64,000 nucleotides of DNA, taken from FEB-7 sp963698265 (lineage in GTDB: Bacteria > Pseudomonadota > Gammaproteobacteria > Burkholderiales > Usitatibacteraceae). This document shows, piece by piece, positions 26,318 to 34,357 of the stretch; position 1 is the stretch's first letter; every line of letters starts with the position of its first letter. The translations under genes were made by a program, and so were the position numbers. The stretch covers positions 124,001-188,000 of the forward strand of contig CAVOQC010000004.1 of assembly GCA_963698265.1 (NCBI GenBank), in the 5' to 3' direction. A model generated the notes under the pieces. That model was not told the origin of the DNA. It saw only the letters and a program-made list of their open reading frames with translations, and did no database searches.

Positions 26318-27125
26318 CATCCGCCTCGCGGTGGCGGCGATGGCGTTCGCCGCCGGCGCCGCCCACGCCGGGCTCTTCGACGACGACGAGGCGCGCAAGC
26401 GCATCGAGGACACGCGCGTCGCGCAGGAGAGAATCGCGCGCGATACGGCCGATCGCATTGCCCGCCTCGAGGAGAGCGTGCGCGGCCTCGGGGTCGTGGA
26501 CCTTCTCCGCCAGATCGAGGGCCTGCACGCGGAGATCGCGCGCCTGCGCGGCAGCATCGAGGTGCTCGCGAACCAGAACGAGCAGGTCCAGAAGCGCCAG
26601 CGCGACTTCTACCTCGACCTCGATTCGCGCCTGAAGCGCCTCGAGGGCGGCGGTGCCGCCGCGCAGGGTCCGGCCTCGCTCGCCGCGGCCGCTCCCGCCA
26701 CGGACCAGGTCCCGGCGCCGGCGAAGCCCATGACCAAGGAGGAGCAGGCGCGCGAAGTGAAGTCCTACGACGCCGCTTCGGGCCTCTTCCGCCGCAACGA
26801 CTTCGCCTCGGCGGAAGAGGCTTTCCGTGCGTTCCTCCGGGAATACCCGCACAGCGCGCTCGCGCCGAACGCCACCTACTGGATCGGCATCTGCCAGGCG
26901 AACCTGAAGGACTACAAGGGCGCGCTCGCCACGCAGGAAGGGCTGCTCGCGCGCTACCCGCAGTCGCCGAAGGCCCCCGATGCGCTGCTCGCCGTCGCGG
27001 CGGTCCAAGCGGAGCAAGGGGACACGGGCTCCGCGCGCAATACGCTCGAGGACATCATCGCCCGCTACCCTGCGTCGGAGGCGGCGGGCAAGGCACGCAC
27101 GCGCCTCGCCATCACCCGGCGCTAG
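26304..27125 (+). CDS. cpoB: cell division coordinator CpoB (YbgF)
   Basis: A 273-residue periplasmic protein that links Tol-Pal activity with septal peptidoglycan synthesis. It has a signal peptide (residues 1-22), an N-terminal coiled coil for trimerisation (about 28-115) and three TPR repeats toward the C-terminus (YDAASGLFRRNDFASAEEAF, LAPNATYWIGICQANLKDY, PKAPDALLAVAAVQAEQGD). ATG 26304 lies inside pal, giving a 14-base overlap, a common operon arrangement. Confidence 0.92.
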   Translation: MPASSIRLAVAAMAFAAGAAHAGLFDDDEARKRIEDTRVAQERIARDTADRIARLEESVRGLGVVDLLRQIEGLHAEIARLRGSIEVLANQNEQVQKRQRDFYLDLDSRLKRLEGGGAAAQGPASLAAAAPATDQVPAPAKPMTKEEQAREVKSYDAASGLFRRNDFASAEEAFRAFLREYPHSALAPNATYWIGICQANLKDYKGALATQEGLLARYPQSPKAPDALLAVAAVQAEQGDTGSARNTLEDIIARYPASEAAGKARTRLAITRR

Positions 27126-27139
27126 GTCGGTCGGCCGCG

Positions 27140-27820
27140 GTGGGAGAGGCAGTCGTCCTCGTTTCGGGTGGGCTCGATTCGGCAACCGTGCTCGCCATGG
27201 CGCGCGCCGAAGGGTGGCGGTGCCATGCGCTTTCGGTGGACTACGGCCAGCGCCATCGCTCGGAACTCGCCGCCGCAGCCGCCGTGGCGGCTTCCCTCGG
27301 GGCAATCGAACACCGGATCGTTCGCGTGGACCTTGCCCTCTTCGGCGGCTCCGCGCTGACCGATCCCGCGATTGCGGTGCCCAAGGCTCCGACGGACGGC
27401 ATCCCGGTGACCTACGTCCCGGCGCGGAACACGATCTTCCTTTCCCTCGCGCTCGCCTTTGCCGAGGTGGTCCGCGCGGACGCGATCTTCACCGGCGTGA
27501 ACGCGGTCGACTACTCCGGCTATCCAGACTGTCGCCCCGAGTACCTGGCGGCCTTCGAGGCCCTGGCGAACCTCGCGACCAGGCGGGCCGTGGAGGGTTC
27601 TCGCCTCGCGGTGCGCGCGCCGCTTGTGCAGTGGGCGAAGGCCGAAATCGTCCGCCGAGGCGCGGCACTGGGCGTCGATTTCGCGATCACCGTCTCCTGC
27701 TACGACGCGGACGCGGAAGGCCGGGCCTGCGGGCAGTGCGATGCGTGCCGGATTCGCCGCGAGGGGTTCACCGCTGCCGGCCTCCCGGACCCCACCCGGT
27801 ATTCCTCCCGGGACGCGTGA
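27140..27820 (+). CDS. queC: 7-cyano-7-deazaguanine synthase
   Basis: QueC converts CDG to preQ0 in queuosine synthesis. The 226-residue protein has the PP-loop LVSGGLDSATVLA at residues 7-19, YVPARNTIFLS, and the zinc-binding cysteines CYDADAEG...CGQCDAC near residues 190-210. The start is GTG at 27140. Placement at the end of the tol-pal operon is common in betaproteobacteria, though the pathway is unrelated. Confidence 0.95.
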   Translation: MGEAVVLVSGGLDSATVLAMARAEGWRCHALSVDYGQRHRSELAAAAAVAASLGAIEHRIVRVDLALFGGSALTDPAIAVPKAPTDGIPVTYVPARNTIFLSLALAFAEVVRADAIFTGVNAVDYSGYPDCRPEYLAAFEALANLATRRAVEGSRLAVRAPLVQWAKAEIVRRGAALGVDFAITVSCYDADAEGRACGQCDACRIRREGFTAAGLPDPTRYSSRDA

Positions 27821-27830
27821 GGGCCTCCTG

Positions 27831-27865
27831 CCCACACGGGTATCGGCCCCTAATCCTTTTGAGGG
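27831..27865. promoter_or_regulatory. CCCA-type repeat pair upstream of the YeeE-like transporter
   Basis: CCCACACGGG (27831-27840, followed by TAT) and a weaker CCTTTTGAGGG (27855-27865) are centred about 24 bases apart, 55-90 bases before the transporter ATG. They resemble the repeats before fccA, apr, tusA and dsrA. This is the weakest of the five sites. Confidence 0.3.
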
Positions 27866-27919
27866 ATGGGTCGCCGGGGAGGCATGCCGAATAATGGATC
27901 GCATTCCCGGGAGTCCGCC

Positions 27920-29044
27920 ATGAGCACCACCGCCTCGAACCTGTCCTCCCTCGTTGCCTGGTCCGGCTTCGGCATCGCCTTCGTCGTCGGCGCGGTTGCC
28001 CAGCGCACGAACTTCTGCACGATGGGCGCGATCTCGGATGTCGTGAACATGGGCAGCTGGGGGCGCATGCGCATGTGGATCCTCGCGATGGCGGTCGCGA
28101 TCGCCGGTGCGACCGCCCTGCAACTGGCCGGGCTGGTGGACCTGTCGAAGTCCATCTATTCGCGACCGGGGTTCTCCTGGCTGTCCTACGCGCTGGGAGG
28201 ATTCGTGTTCGGCGTGGGCATGACGCTCGGCTCCGGGTGCGGCAACAAGACGCTGGTGCGCATAGGGGGCGGGAGCCTCAAGTCGGTCGTGGTGCTCGCC
28301 TTCCTCGCGATCTCGGCCTACATGACGATCAAGGGCCTCTTCGGGATCTGGCGCGTGACCTGGCTGGACCCCGTGTCGATCGATCTCGCCGCGCACGGGG
28401 CGGCCGGGCAGGACTTGCCCTCGCTCCTCGCGGCCGCGTTCGGCCTCGACCGCAAAGGCGCGTATGTCGGCGTGGCGGCCGTGGCGGCCGTGGCGATGGC
28501 CGCATTCGTCTTCAAGGACCGCGAATTCCGCACGAGCTTCGACCACATCCTCGGCGGCATGGTGATCGGCCTTGCGGTCGTGGCCGGCTGGTACCTCACG
28601 GGCCACATCGGCTTCGGCGAGAACCCCGACACGCTCGAGATGAGCTACTTCGGGACGAACAGCCGCACCGTGGAGTCGCTCTCCTTCATCGCACCGGCGG
28701 CCTACCTCCTGGAGCTCCTGCTGCTGTGGAGCGACAAGTCGCTCGCCTTCACCTTCACCATCGCACTGGCGCTGGGCGTGATCGCGGGATCAGCCGCGTA
28801 CGCGCTCGCCACGCGCACGTTCCGGTGGGAGGGCTTCGCCTCGGCCGAGGACACCGCCAGCCACGTCCTGGGCGGAATCCTGATGGGGTTCGGCGGCGTG
28901 CTCGCCCTGGGGTGCACCATCGGCCAGGGCATCACCGGAATCTCGACGCTGGCGGCGGGATCGATCGTCGCGCTCCTGTCGATCATCGCCGGGTCCTGGG
29001 CGACCATGAAGGTCCAGTACTGGCGCCTCATGCGCGAGGCCTGA
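27920..29044 (+). CDS. YeeE/YedE family sulfur-compound transporter
   Basis: A 374-residue inner-membrane protein with about nine to ten hydrophobic helices. It carries the family cysteines expected to pass a sulfur anion: RTNFCTMGAI (about residues 28-37), GSGCGNKTLVR (near 107-117) and GCTIGQGITG (near 332-341). Characterised YeeE (TsuA) takes up thiosulfate. Here it probably imports or exports thiosulfate or a related sulfur species for the oxidation pathway. GGGAG at 27909-27913 supports ATG 27920. No tusA-like YeeD gene follows directly; tRNA genes do. Confidence 0.88.
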   Translation: MSTTASNLSSLVAWSGFGIAFVVGAVAQRTNFCTMGAISDVVNMGSWGRMRMWILAMAVAIAGATALQLAGLVDLSKSIYSRPGFSWLSYALGGFVFGVGMTLGSGCGNKTLVRIGGGSLKSVVVLAFLAISAYMTIKGLFGIWRVTWLDPVSIDLAAHGAAGQDLPSLLAAAFGLDRKGAYVGVAAVAAVAMAAFVFKDREFRTSFDHILGGMVIGLAVVAGWYLTGHIGFGENPDTLEMSYFGTNSRTVESLSFIAPAAYLLELLLLWSDKSLAFTFTIALALGVIAGSAAYALATRTFRWEGFASAEDTASHVLGGILMGFGGVLALGCTIGQGITGISTLAAGSIVALLSIIAGSWATMKVQYWRLMREA

Positions 29045-29057
29045 ACGGCGGAACGGT

Positions 29058-29087
29058 TTGACCCGAACTCGCCCGGAAAGCTATAAT
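29058..29087 (+). promoter_or_regulatory. sigma70 promoter for the tRNA-Lys pair
   Basis: TTGACC (29058-29063) and a perfect TATAAT (29082-29087) with an 18-base spacer, about 13 bases upstream of the first tRNA. Confidence 0.75.
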
Positions 29088-29099
29088 TTCCCGCTTTCC

Positions 29100-29175
29100 G
29101 GGGCGTTAGCTCAGCTGGTAGAGCAGCGGACTTTTAATCCGTTGGTCGGCGGTTCGAATCCGCCACGCCCTACCA
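29100..29175 (+). tRNA. tRNA-Lys (UUU)
   Basis: A 76-base cloverleaf with encoded CCA. The anticodon loop CTTTTAA places TTT at 29133-29135. D-stem GCTC, TGGTAGAGC and T-arm GGCGG-TTCGAAT-CCGCC are all regular. The acceptor stem pairs G1 with U72 (bases 29100 and 29171), an unusual terminal wobble, while the remaining six pairs are canonical. Its U34 is the expected substrate of MnmA, encoded at 5.9-6.9 kb. Confidence 0.95.
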
Positions 29176-29207
29176 CCCTCCCGCCTCGAAGTGCCTCCCC
29201 CGTTTCA

Positions 29208-29283
29208 GGGCTGTTAGCTCAGCTGGTAGAGCAGCGGACTCTTAATCCGTTGGTCGCAAGTTCGAATCTTGCACGGCCCACCA
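29208..29283 (+). tRNA. tRNA-Lys (CUU)
   Basis: A 76-base cloverleaf with encoded CCA. Anticodon CTT at 29241-29243. It is nearly identical to the preceding tRNA-Lys from the D-arm to the anticodon arm, differing in acceptor and T-stems, which suggests tandem duplication followed by divergence. The acceptor stem starts with a normal G1-C72 pair and holds one internal U-G pair. Confidence 0.95.
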
Positions 29284-29603
29284 GCAATTCAAGGCCGGAT
29301 CAGGCCTTCGCGCAGGTTCGGTTTTCGTCCTTGCCGCCTGACCATCGTGGGACGATCGCTCCCACCGAGAGCATTCACGTTCGGGGCAACCCCCGACCTG
29401 GGCACTATGACTCGCCTCTTCGCGACGCTGCTTGCGCCATCGGTGACATCCGCGGCGCCCGCGGCATCGGGCCCCGACCCCGGCGGCTACACGGAATTCG
29501 ACGCGTGTCTTTCCCAGGTGCCCGCCGATCACCCCCCGAATGCCAGGCCCATTTTCCGCCGCGGAATCCCGACAACCCACGCAACCCCTCCAGGACAACC
29601 CCC
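29284..29603. other. 320-base intergenic region after the tRNA pair
   Basis: A short inverted repeat AAGGCC (29290-29295) / GGCCTT (29302-29307) right after the second tRNA may help end transcription, but lacks a T-run. The rest shows no convincing promoter or hairpin. A 70-codon ORF from 29407 has a weak signal-peptide-like start but a proline-rich, coding-unlike remainder and no ribosome binding site, and was not called. Confidence 0.4.
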
Positions 29604-30506
29604 ATGGCAAACATAGCCTTTCTCGGCACCGGATTGCTCGGTGGCGCCTTCGCCGAAGCCGCCGCAAAGCGTGGTGACACGGTCACCGCCTGGAACCGCT
29701 CCCCGGACAAGGTGCTGGCGCTGGCCCGGTTCGGGGTCAAGCCCGCCTCGACGCCCGCGGAGGCGGTTCGAGGCGCATCGAGGATCCATCTGGTGCTGAA
29801 GGATGACGCGGTCGTGGAAGAAGTGGTTTCGGCAGCGCGCCCCGGCCTTTCTGCCGAAGCGGTGCTCGTCGACCACACCACGACGTCGCCGCAGCGCACC
29901 GCCGGGCGGGCGAAGCGTCTCCAGGCCGAGGGGGTGAAATACCTGCACTGTCCCGTCTTCATGGGGCCGCCGGCGGCACGCAACGCACAGGGTTCGATGA
30001 TGGTCGCCGGCCCCAGGGACCTCTTCGAGCAGGTAAGAGCCGAGCTGGCGAAGATGACCGGTCGCCTGGAATACCTGGGCGAGCGCGCCGACCTCGCCGC
30101 GGTCAACAAGCTGTTCGGCAACGCCATGATCATCGGCGTCATGGCCGTCAACGCGGACATCCTCACCATGGCCCGGGCAAGCGGCGTAGACGCGGAGGAT
30201 GCGATGAAGCTGCTCAAGCTTCTCGACCTGAACGCGATGGTGGCAGGACGCGGCGTGAAGATGGCAAAGGGAGATTTCGACGCGAGTTTCGAGCTCGCCA
30301 TGGCGCGCAAGGACGTCGGGCTGATGGTGGAACTTGCCGGAAGCGGCGCGCTGGCGGTGCTGCCTTCCATCGCCGCCCGGATGGACCAGCTCATTGCCGC
30401 CGGGCATGGCGCGAAGGATGCCAGCGCGATGGCGGTCGATGCGGTGCAATCTCGGGGAGAGCGGGCGTCTCCCCCGGCCACCGTGAAGATTCCCGGGAGA
30501 CCCTGA
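29604..30506 (+). CDS. NAD(P)-dependent dehydrogenase, 3-hydroxyisobutyrate dehydrogenase family
   Basis: A 300-residue beta-hydroxyacid dehydrogenase fold: N-terminal Rossmann motif IAFLGTGLLGGAFAEAAAKRG (core GTGLLG, residues 8-13), substrate-binding DHTTTSPQRT, catalytic-lysine region NKLFGNAMIIG near residue 170, and the helical C-terminal domain. Members reduce or oxidise small hydroxyacids or semialdehydes; the substrate cannot be told. ATG 29604 begins the conserved fold; the frame stays open far upstream but that part overlaps the tRNAs. The stop overlaps the next start (TGATG). Confidence 0.85.
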   Translation: MANIAFLGTGLLGGAFAEAAAKRGDTVTAWNRSPDKVLALARFGVKPASTPAEAVRGASRIHLVLKDDAVVEEVVSAARPGLSAEAVLVDHTTTSPQRTAGRAKRLQAEGVKYLHCPVFMGPPAARNAQGSMMVAGPRDLFEQVRAELAKMTGRLEYLGERADLAAVNKLFGNAMIIGVMAVNADILTMARASGVDAEDAMKLLKLLDLNAMVAGRGVKMAKGDFDASFELAMARKDVGLMVELAGSGALAVLPSIAARMDQLIAAGHGAKDASAMAVDAVQSRGERASPPATVKIPGRP

Positions 30507-31180
30507 TGGGTGGCGTGGAAGCCTGGGTTCGCGAGTACACCGCCGATGTGCTGGCGATGCTCGCGAGCTTGTCCTTCGTCGCCGTCTACTACGCGGTCCT
30601 GCTCGCGCGCACCCGGCGTGATCGCACGAGCAGCATCCACGGCGTGAACGAGCTGGCCCGAAGCCTCTGGGTTCGAAGCGTCATGGGCACCGCCGGAAAG
30701 GACGTGATGGCGGTCCAGACCCTGCGCAATTTCATCATGGGTGCCTCGCTCATGGCGACGACGTCGGCGTTTCTCATCCTGGGGGCGCTCACGCTCACCG
30801 GCCAGGCCGAGAGCATCAGTCGCAGCTGGCACGTCACGAGTCTCTTCGGCTCGAGTTCGGCGGAGCTGTGGATTCTCAAGGTGATGTGCCTGCTGGCCGA
30901 TTTCATCGTCGCGTTCTTCGCCTTCGCGATGGCCATTCGGCTCGCCAACCACGTGGTGTTCATGGTGAACGTCCCCGGGCCCGAGGCACATCCCATGCTA
31001 TCTCCCGAGGCGGTCGCCAGGCGCCTGAATCGCGCCGGCAGTCACTACGCCGCGGGAATGCGGGCCTTCTTCTTCGCGGTGCCGCTGGTGTTCTGGCTTT
31101 TCGGCCCGCTCTTCCTGGTGATCGCATCGGCGGGCCTGGTCTACGCGCTCGGAAGGCTCGATCGAACCGATACCGTGTAG
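30506..31180 (+). CDS. DUF599-type integral membrane protein
   Basis: A 224-residue protein with about four hydrophobic helices (near residues 14-33, 77-98, 122-146, 184-210) and the conserved segments RNFIMGASLMATTSAFLILG and FAFAMAIRLANHVVFMVN, which match uncharacterised DUF599 proteins as remembered. It overlaps the preceding dehydrogenase stop by one base, so the two are translationally coupled. Function unknown. Confidence 0.7.
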   Translation: MGGVEAWVREYTADVLAMLASLSFVAVYYAVLLARTRRDRTSSIHGVNELARSLWVRSVMGTAGKDVMAVQTLRNFIMGASLMATTSAFLILGALTLTGQAESISRSWHVTSLFGSSSAELWILKVMCLLADFIVAFFAFAMAIRLANHVVFMVNVPGPEAHPMLSPEAVARRLNRAGSHYAAGMRAFFFAVPLVFWLFGPLFLVIASAGLVYALGRLDRTDTV

Positions 31181-31204
31181 AAGCGCCGGGAGCAGGCGGC
31201 GTGG

Positions 31205-31224
31205 GAGCCCTTTGCGCAGGGCTC
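31205..31224. terminator. hairpin between convergent genes
   Basis: GAGCCC (31205-31210) and GGGCTC (31219-31224) enclose an eight-base loop, 24 bases after the DUF599 gene and 21 bases beyond the end of the minus-strand small gene. No T-run is present. Confidence 0.35.
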
Positions 31225-31245
31225 AGCCAGGCTGCGGCATGTCGC

Positions 31246-31404
31246 CTACGGCTTTTTCGGCGTCTGGTATTCGACTTCCTTCTGGAACGGCTTCCAGACG
31301 GTTTCGTATCCCACGAACCCCTTTTCGTTGGGCGCCATCTGGCGTGTCGTATAAAAAGGCGTATGGCCGTCCGGAACCTTGGTGATGGGTTTTTGCTCGC
31401 TCAT
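31246..31404 (-). CDS. conserved-looking small protein (52 aa) at the end of the apr operon
   Basis: A 52-codon ORF, preceded on the minus strand by AGAGGTGA four bases before its ATG, an excellent ribosome binding site. The protein starts MSEQKPITKVPDG and ends EYQTPKKP; it is rich in Lys, Pro and aromatic residues (TPFYTT, YETVWKPF) with no membrane segment. It lies 88 bases downstream of the SlyD-like gene on the same strand as aprMBA. Another frame over the same bases has a longer ORF but poor composition and no such binding site. Not recognised; could be an assembly or regulatory partner of the Apr proteins. Confidence 0.6.
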   Translation of the reverse strand: MSEQKPITKVPDGHTPFYTTRQMAPNEKGFVGYETVWKPFQKEVEYQTPKKP

Positions 31405-31492
31405 ATGTCACCTCTTTGCCGTGAAGTCAGGATTGCAGGTGCAAGTTACCAGAACCGGAATCTGTCCGATGTCTTTTCAACGCCCGCCCTGC

Positions 31493-32002
31493 TCAAACGG
31501 GTCGCATGAGTGACGGGTCGACATCCGCGCCCGCCATGATCGACGCGCCCATTCTCGTCTCTTCATCGGTTGCGTCGCGAACGGCCAGGATCTCGAGCGT
31601 AAAGACGACCTGCCTGCCGCAAAGCGGATTGTTGCCATCGACCGTCAGCGTCTCGTCGTCCATCCGCGTCACCAGAAAGCTGCGGGTCTGGCCCTTGTCG
31701 TTCTCCATGAGGATGGAGGTGCCGACCTGCCGATAATCCTCGGGGACGTTTTCGAGGCGATCGGAGAAGACCAGCGACTCGTCCCTGACGCCGAAGATCT
31801 GATTGCCGTCGATCGGCACTTCGATCACGTCGCCGGCGGACTTGCCCTCCAGTTCATGGTGAACGGAAGGGGCCAGAATTTCGTTGTGGCCGTGAACATA
31901 GCCCAGAGGGAACTCGACCCTGGTGAGGACATGCCCCGATTTCCTGTCGGTCACCTTGTAGGTGAGTTCGACGAACTTGCCGTCCTGGATGGATTCACGC
32001 AT
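31493..32002 (-). CDS. SlyD-like FKBP-type peptidyl-prolyl isomerase
   Basis: A 169-residue protein with the SlyD layout: FKBP half starting GKFVELTYKVTDRKSG, the GHNEILAP and LEGKSAGDVIEVPI segments where the insert-in-flap domain enters, and return to FKBP at GNNPLCGRQVVFTLEIL. The expected His/Cys-rich metal tail of E. coli SlyD is absent. ATG 32002 is chosen; a TTG at 32026 overlapping the upstream stop is a possible longer start, and neither has a strong ribosome binding site. SlyD-type folding factors help metalloprotein maturation, so a link with iron-sulfur AprB or flavin AprA is plausible inference. Confidence 0.75.
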   Translation of the reverse strand: MRESIQDGKFVELTYKVTDRKSGHVLTRVEFPLGYVHGHNEILAPSVHHELEGKSAGDVIEVPIDGNQIFGVRDESLVFSDRLENVPEDYRQVGTSILMENDKGQTRSFLVTRMDDETLTVDGNNPLCGRQVVFTLEILAVRDATDEETRMGASIMAGADVDPSLMRPV

Positions 32003-32022
32003 GTCGAAGCCGGACGGGCAGC

Positions 32023-32430
32023 TCAAAAAATGGAAGCGCCGAAAATCCTGACCGCGCCATCCTCATAGCCGAGGACGAGCCGGCCAAGCCACTCGCCGGG
32101 TTTCTTGGTGCTGCGCTGCCGGTATAGAACCGTCACATGCTCACCCCGGCGAATGATGCCGAGCGAGTCGACGTCTTCCGCGAGGTTTCTCGCCAGTTCA
32201 CTGTTCGCGAACTGGTGTCCTGCCACCACTTGATTCATGGCAAGCGCCAGGGAAGTGGAGAAGTTCCTGACGAATTCCCCGTACTTGCCTTCATTCGAGT
32301 GCTTGGCCAGGTCGCGCCACAGGGGATCGGCGATGGCCAGGATCTCTTCATCGGTCTTATCAATGATGTTCACGCGTGGCTCTGTGCGAACGGGAGAATC
32401 CAGCTTCGTTGGGCTCAAGACAGAGGACAT
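32023..32430 (-). CDS. uncharacterised protein (135 aa) following aprA
   Basis: The protein starts MSSVLSPTKLDSPV, contains NIIDKTDEEILAIADPLWRDL, EFVRNFSTSLALAMNQ and IRRGEHVTVLYRQR, and ends GYEDGAVRIFGASIF. The pattern of an N-terminal helix pair and a curved beta-sheet end resembles an NTF2-like fold, but this is an impression only. The longer frame starting at 32505 would overlap aprA, and ATG 32430 has AAGGGA upstream. It lies 58 bases from aprA and two bases or less from the SlyD-like gene, so it is very likely part of the apr operon. Confidence 0.65.
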   Translation of the reverse strand: MSSVLSPTKLDSPVRTEPRVNIIDKTDEEILAIADPLWRDLAKHSNEGKYGEFVRNFSTSLALAMNQVVAGHQFANSELARNLAEDVDSLGIIRRGEHVTVLYRQRSTKKPGEWLGRLVLGYEDGAVRIFGASIF

Positions 32431-32488
32431 GCCTGTCCCTTTTGCGCCAGGCAGGCGATCAAACGCGACCTCCAGGCCAGGGGCATCG

Positions 32489-34357
32489 CTACTCGTTCTC
32501 CGCAACCAGGTGATAGCAAGGCGCCTTCTCCATGGTGTATTCGCCGGATTCCGGGTCGCGACGCGAAACCGTCAGCACGTGCCAGTTCTCGTCGTCCACC
32601 TTCATGGCGTCGCCACGGTAGTAGTAACCCGGCCAACGGGTCTCCTTGCGGAACAGCGTGTGCTGCGTTACGCACTCCGCAGCCCGGTGACGGTGCATCA
32701 ATTCCCACGCACGCAACAGCTCATGAATGTCCTGCGCAGCCAGGCTCTGGAGGTCTTCCTCCATGATCGCGAGCTTCTTGAGGCCGATGTTCAGGAGCTT
32801 CTCGTTGGTCATGTAGTTGACGGTCACGCCTCCGCAATACTCGTCCATCAGCTTCTGCAGGCGTTCCAGGCCCTGCTTGGGATTGATGTAGTGCGGGTTG
32901 ACGTCGCCCGCCACGATCGCGTTGCGGTAGGTCTTGTAGTGCTCCAGGGGCTTGTATATTTCCTTCCGGCGGCGGTCGACTTGCTCATCGGATACGACGA
33001 TGCCTTCGGCCTTGCCGTCGTCGATGTACTTGCAGGCGGCCTTCGCGGCGAGGCGGCCTTCGGTGAACGAGCCCGATGAGAAGGCGTGCGGCGTGCCGCC
33101 GACCGCATCCCCGGCGCCGAACAGGCCCTCGATCGTCGTCATGCGGTTGTAGCCCCAGAAATACTCGGGAGGGGAGACGTCCTCCGGACCCGAGCACCAG
33201 GCACCCGAGCCGGTCGCGTGGGAGCCCATCACGTAGGGCTCGGAGGTGGTCAGTTCGGGATTCTCGTGCTTGGGATCCACATCGGTGGATGCCCAGAGGA
33301 CCGCCTGGCCGATGGTCATGCCGAGGAAGTTCTCCCAGCCGACTTCTTCCAGATGAGGATCCTGGAAGGCCTTCATCGTCACCATGTGAATGGGGCCGCG
33401 GCCGGCATTCACTTCACTGATGATGCAATGGTTGCGCAGGCAGGTCGGGATCGGCCGGTGGGTCAGGTGCGACGCTTCCGGATCGAGATACTCCTTGCCG
33501 ACCATCTGCTGAAGCGCAGGGAACCACTTGGATTCGTATTCCTCCCCCAGGCAATTCTGCGTATAGGTCTTCAGGTGCAGGAAGTAGGCGCCGACCGGGC
33601 CGTAACCGTCCTTGAAGCGCGCCAGCACGATGCGGTTTTCCATCTGCGTCATCTTGGCGCCGGCGTCGATCATGAGCCCATAGGCGGAAGCTGACGACCA
33701 GGGCGCATACCAGGTGCGCCCGGAGCCTTCGCCCACGGAACGCGGCTTGAAGATGTTGGAGGCGCCGCCCGCGCCGCAGATCACGGTCTTCGCCTTGAAG
33801 ACGTGGTAGTCGCCCGTGCGGACGTTGAATCCGACGGCACCGGCAACCCGGTTCTTCTTGCTGTCGTCCATCAGCAGGTGGGTGACGCAGATGCGGTTGA
33901 AGACCTTGTCCGCCGACTTCTTGGCGGCCTCGGCCACGATGGGCTTGTAGGACTCGCCGTGAATCATGATCTGCCAACGACCTTCGCGCAGGTAGCGCCC
34001 GGTCTTCGGGTCCTTCATGATGGGCAGGCCCCACTCCTCGAACTGGTGCACCGTGGAGTCGACGTGGCGGGCCATGTCGAACAGCAGGTCTTCGCGCACC
34101 ATCCCCATCAGGTCGATGCGGGCGTAGCGGACATGGTCCTCCGGCTTGTTCTCGCCCCAGCGGGTGCCCATGTAGCAGTTGATGGCGTACAGGCCCTGGG
34201 CGACCGCTCCGGAGCGGTCGATATTGGCTTTCTCGGCAATGACGATCTTCTTGTCCTTGCCCCAGAATCTGGCCTCCCATGCGGCACCCGTGCCGCCAAG
34301 GCCCGCACCGACGACCAGGACATCGATGCCGTCTTCGACGATCGTTTTGGTGGCCAT
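32489..34357 (-). CDS. aprA: adenylylsulfate reductase alpha subunit
   Basis: AprA, the flavin subunit, works in the oxidative direction here, joining sulfite and AMP to APS. The 622-residue protein has the N-terminal FAD motif DVLVVGAGLGGTGAA (residues 12-26), RSGAVAQGLYAINCYMG, YFLHLKT, RNHCIISEVNAGRGP and the C-terminal QHTLFRKETRWPGYYYRGD that lines the substrate channel. It follows aprB with a one-base overlap (TAATG). The presence of aprM and absence of qmoABC nearby matches the lineage-I-type sulfur-oxidiser apr locus. Confidence 0.97.
   Translation of the reverse strand: MATKTIVEDGIDVLVVGAGLGGTGAAWEARFWGKDKKIVIAEKANIDRSGAVAQGLYAINCYMGTRWGENKPEDHVRYARIDLMGMVREDLLFDMARHVDSTVHQFEEWGLPIMKDPKTGRYLREGRWQIMIHGESYKPIVAEAAKKSADKVFNRICVTHLLMDDSKKNRVAGAVGFNVRTGDYHVFKAKTVICGAGGASNIFKPRSVGEGSGRTWYAPWSSASAYGLMIDAGAKMTQMENRIVLARFKDGYGPVGAYFLHLKTYTQNCLGEEYESKWFPALQQMVGKEYLDPEASHLTHRPIPTCLRNHCIISEVNAGRGPIHMVTMKAFQDPHLEEVGWENFLGMTIGQAVLWASTDVDPKHENPELTTSEPYVMGSHATGSGAWCSGPEDVSPPEYFWGYNRMTTIEGLFGAGDAVGGTPHAFSSGSFTEGRLAAKAACKYIDDGKAEGIVVSDEQVDRRRKEIYKPLEHYKTYRNAIVAGDVNPHYINPKQGLERLQKLMDEYCGGVTVNYMTNEKLLNIGLKKLAIMEEDLQSLAAQDIHELLRAWELMHRHRAAECVTQHTLFRKETRWPGYYYRGDAMKVDDENWHVLTVSRRDPESGEYTMEKAPCYHLVAENE

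Noticed and set aside
29058..29603. Upstream extension of the dehydrogenase frame through both tRNA genes
   Set aside because: It would translate the tRNA sequences; the conserved Rossmann motif begins right after ATG 29604.
31223..31411. A 62-codon minus-strand ORF over the 52-aa gene
   Set aside because: The alternative frame starting at 31404 has a strong ribosome binding site and a more protein-like composition.
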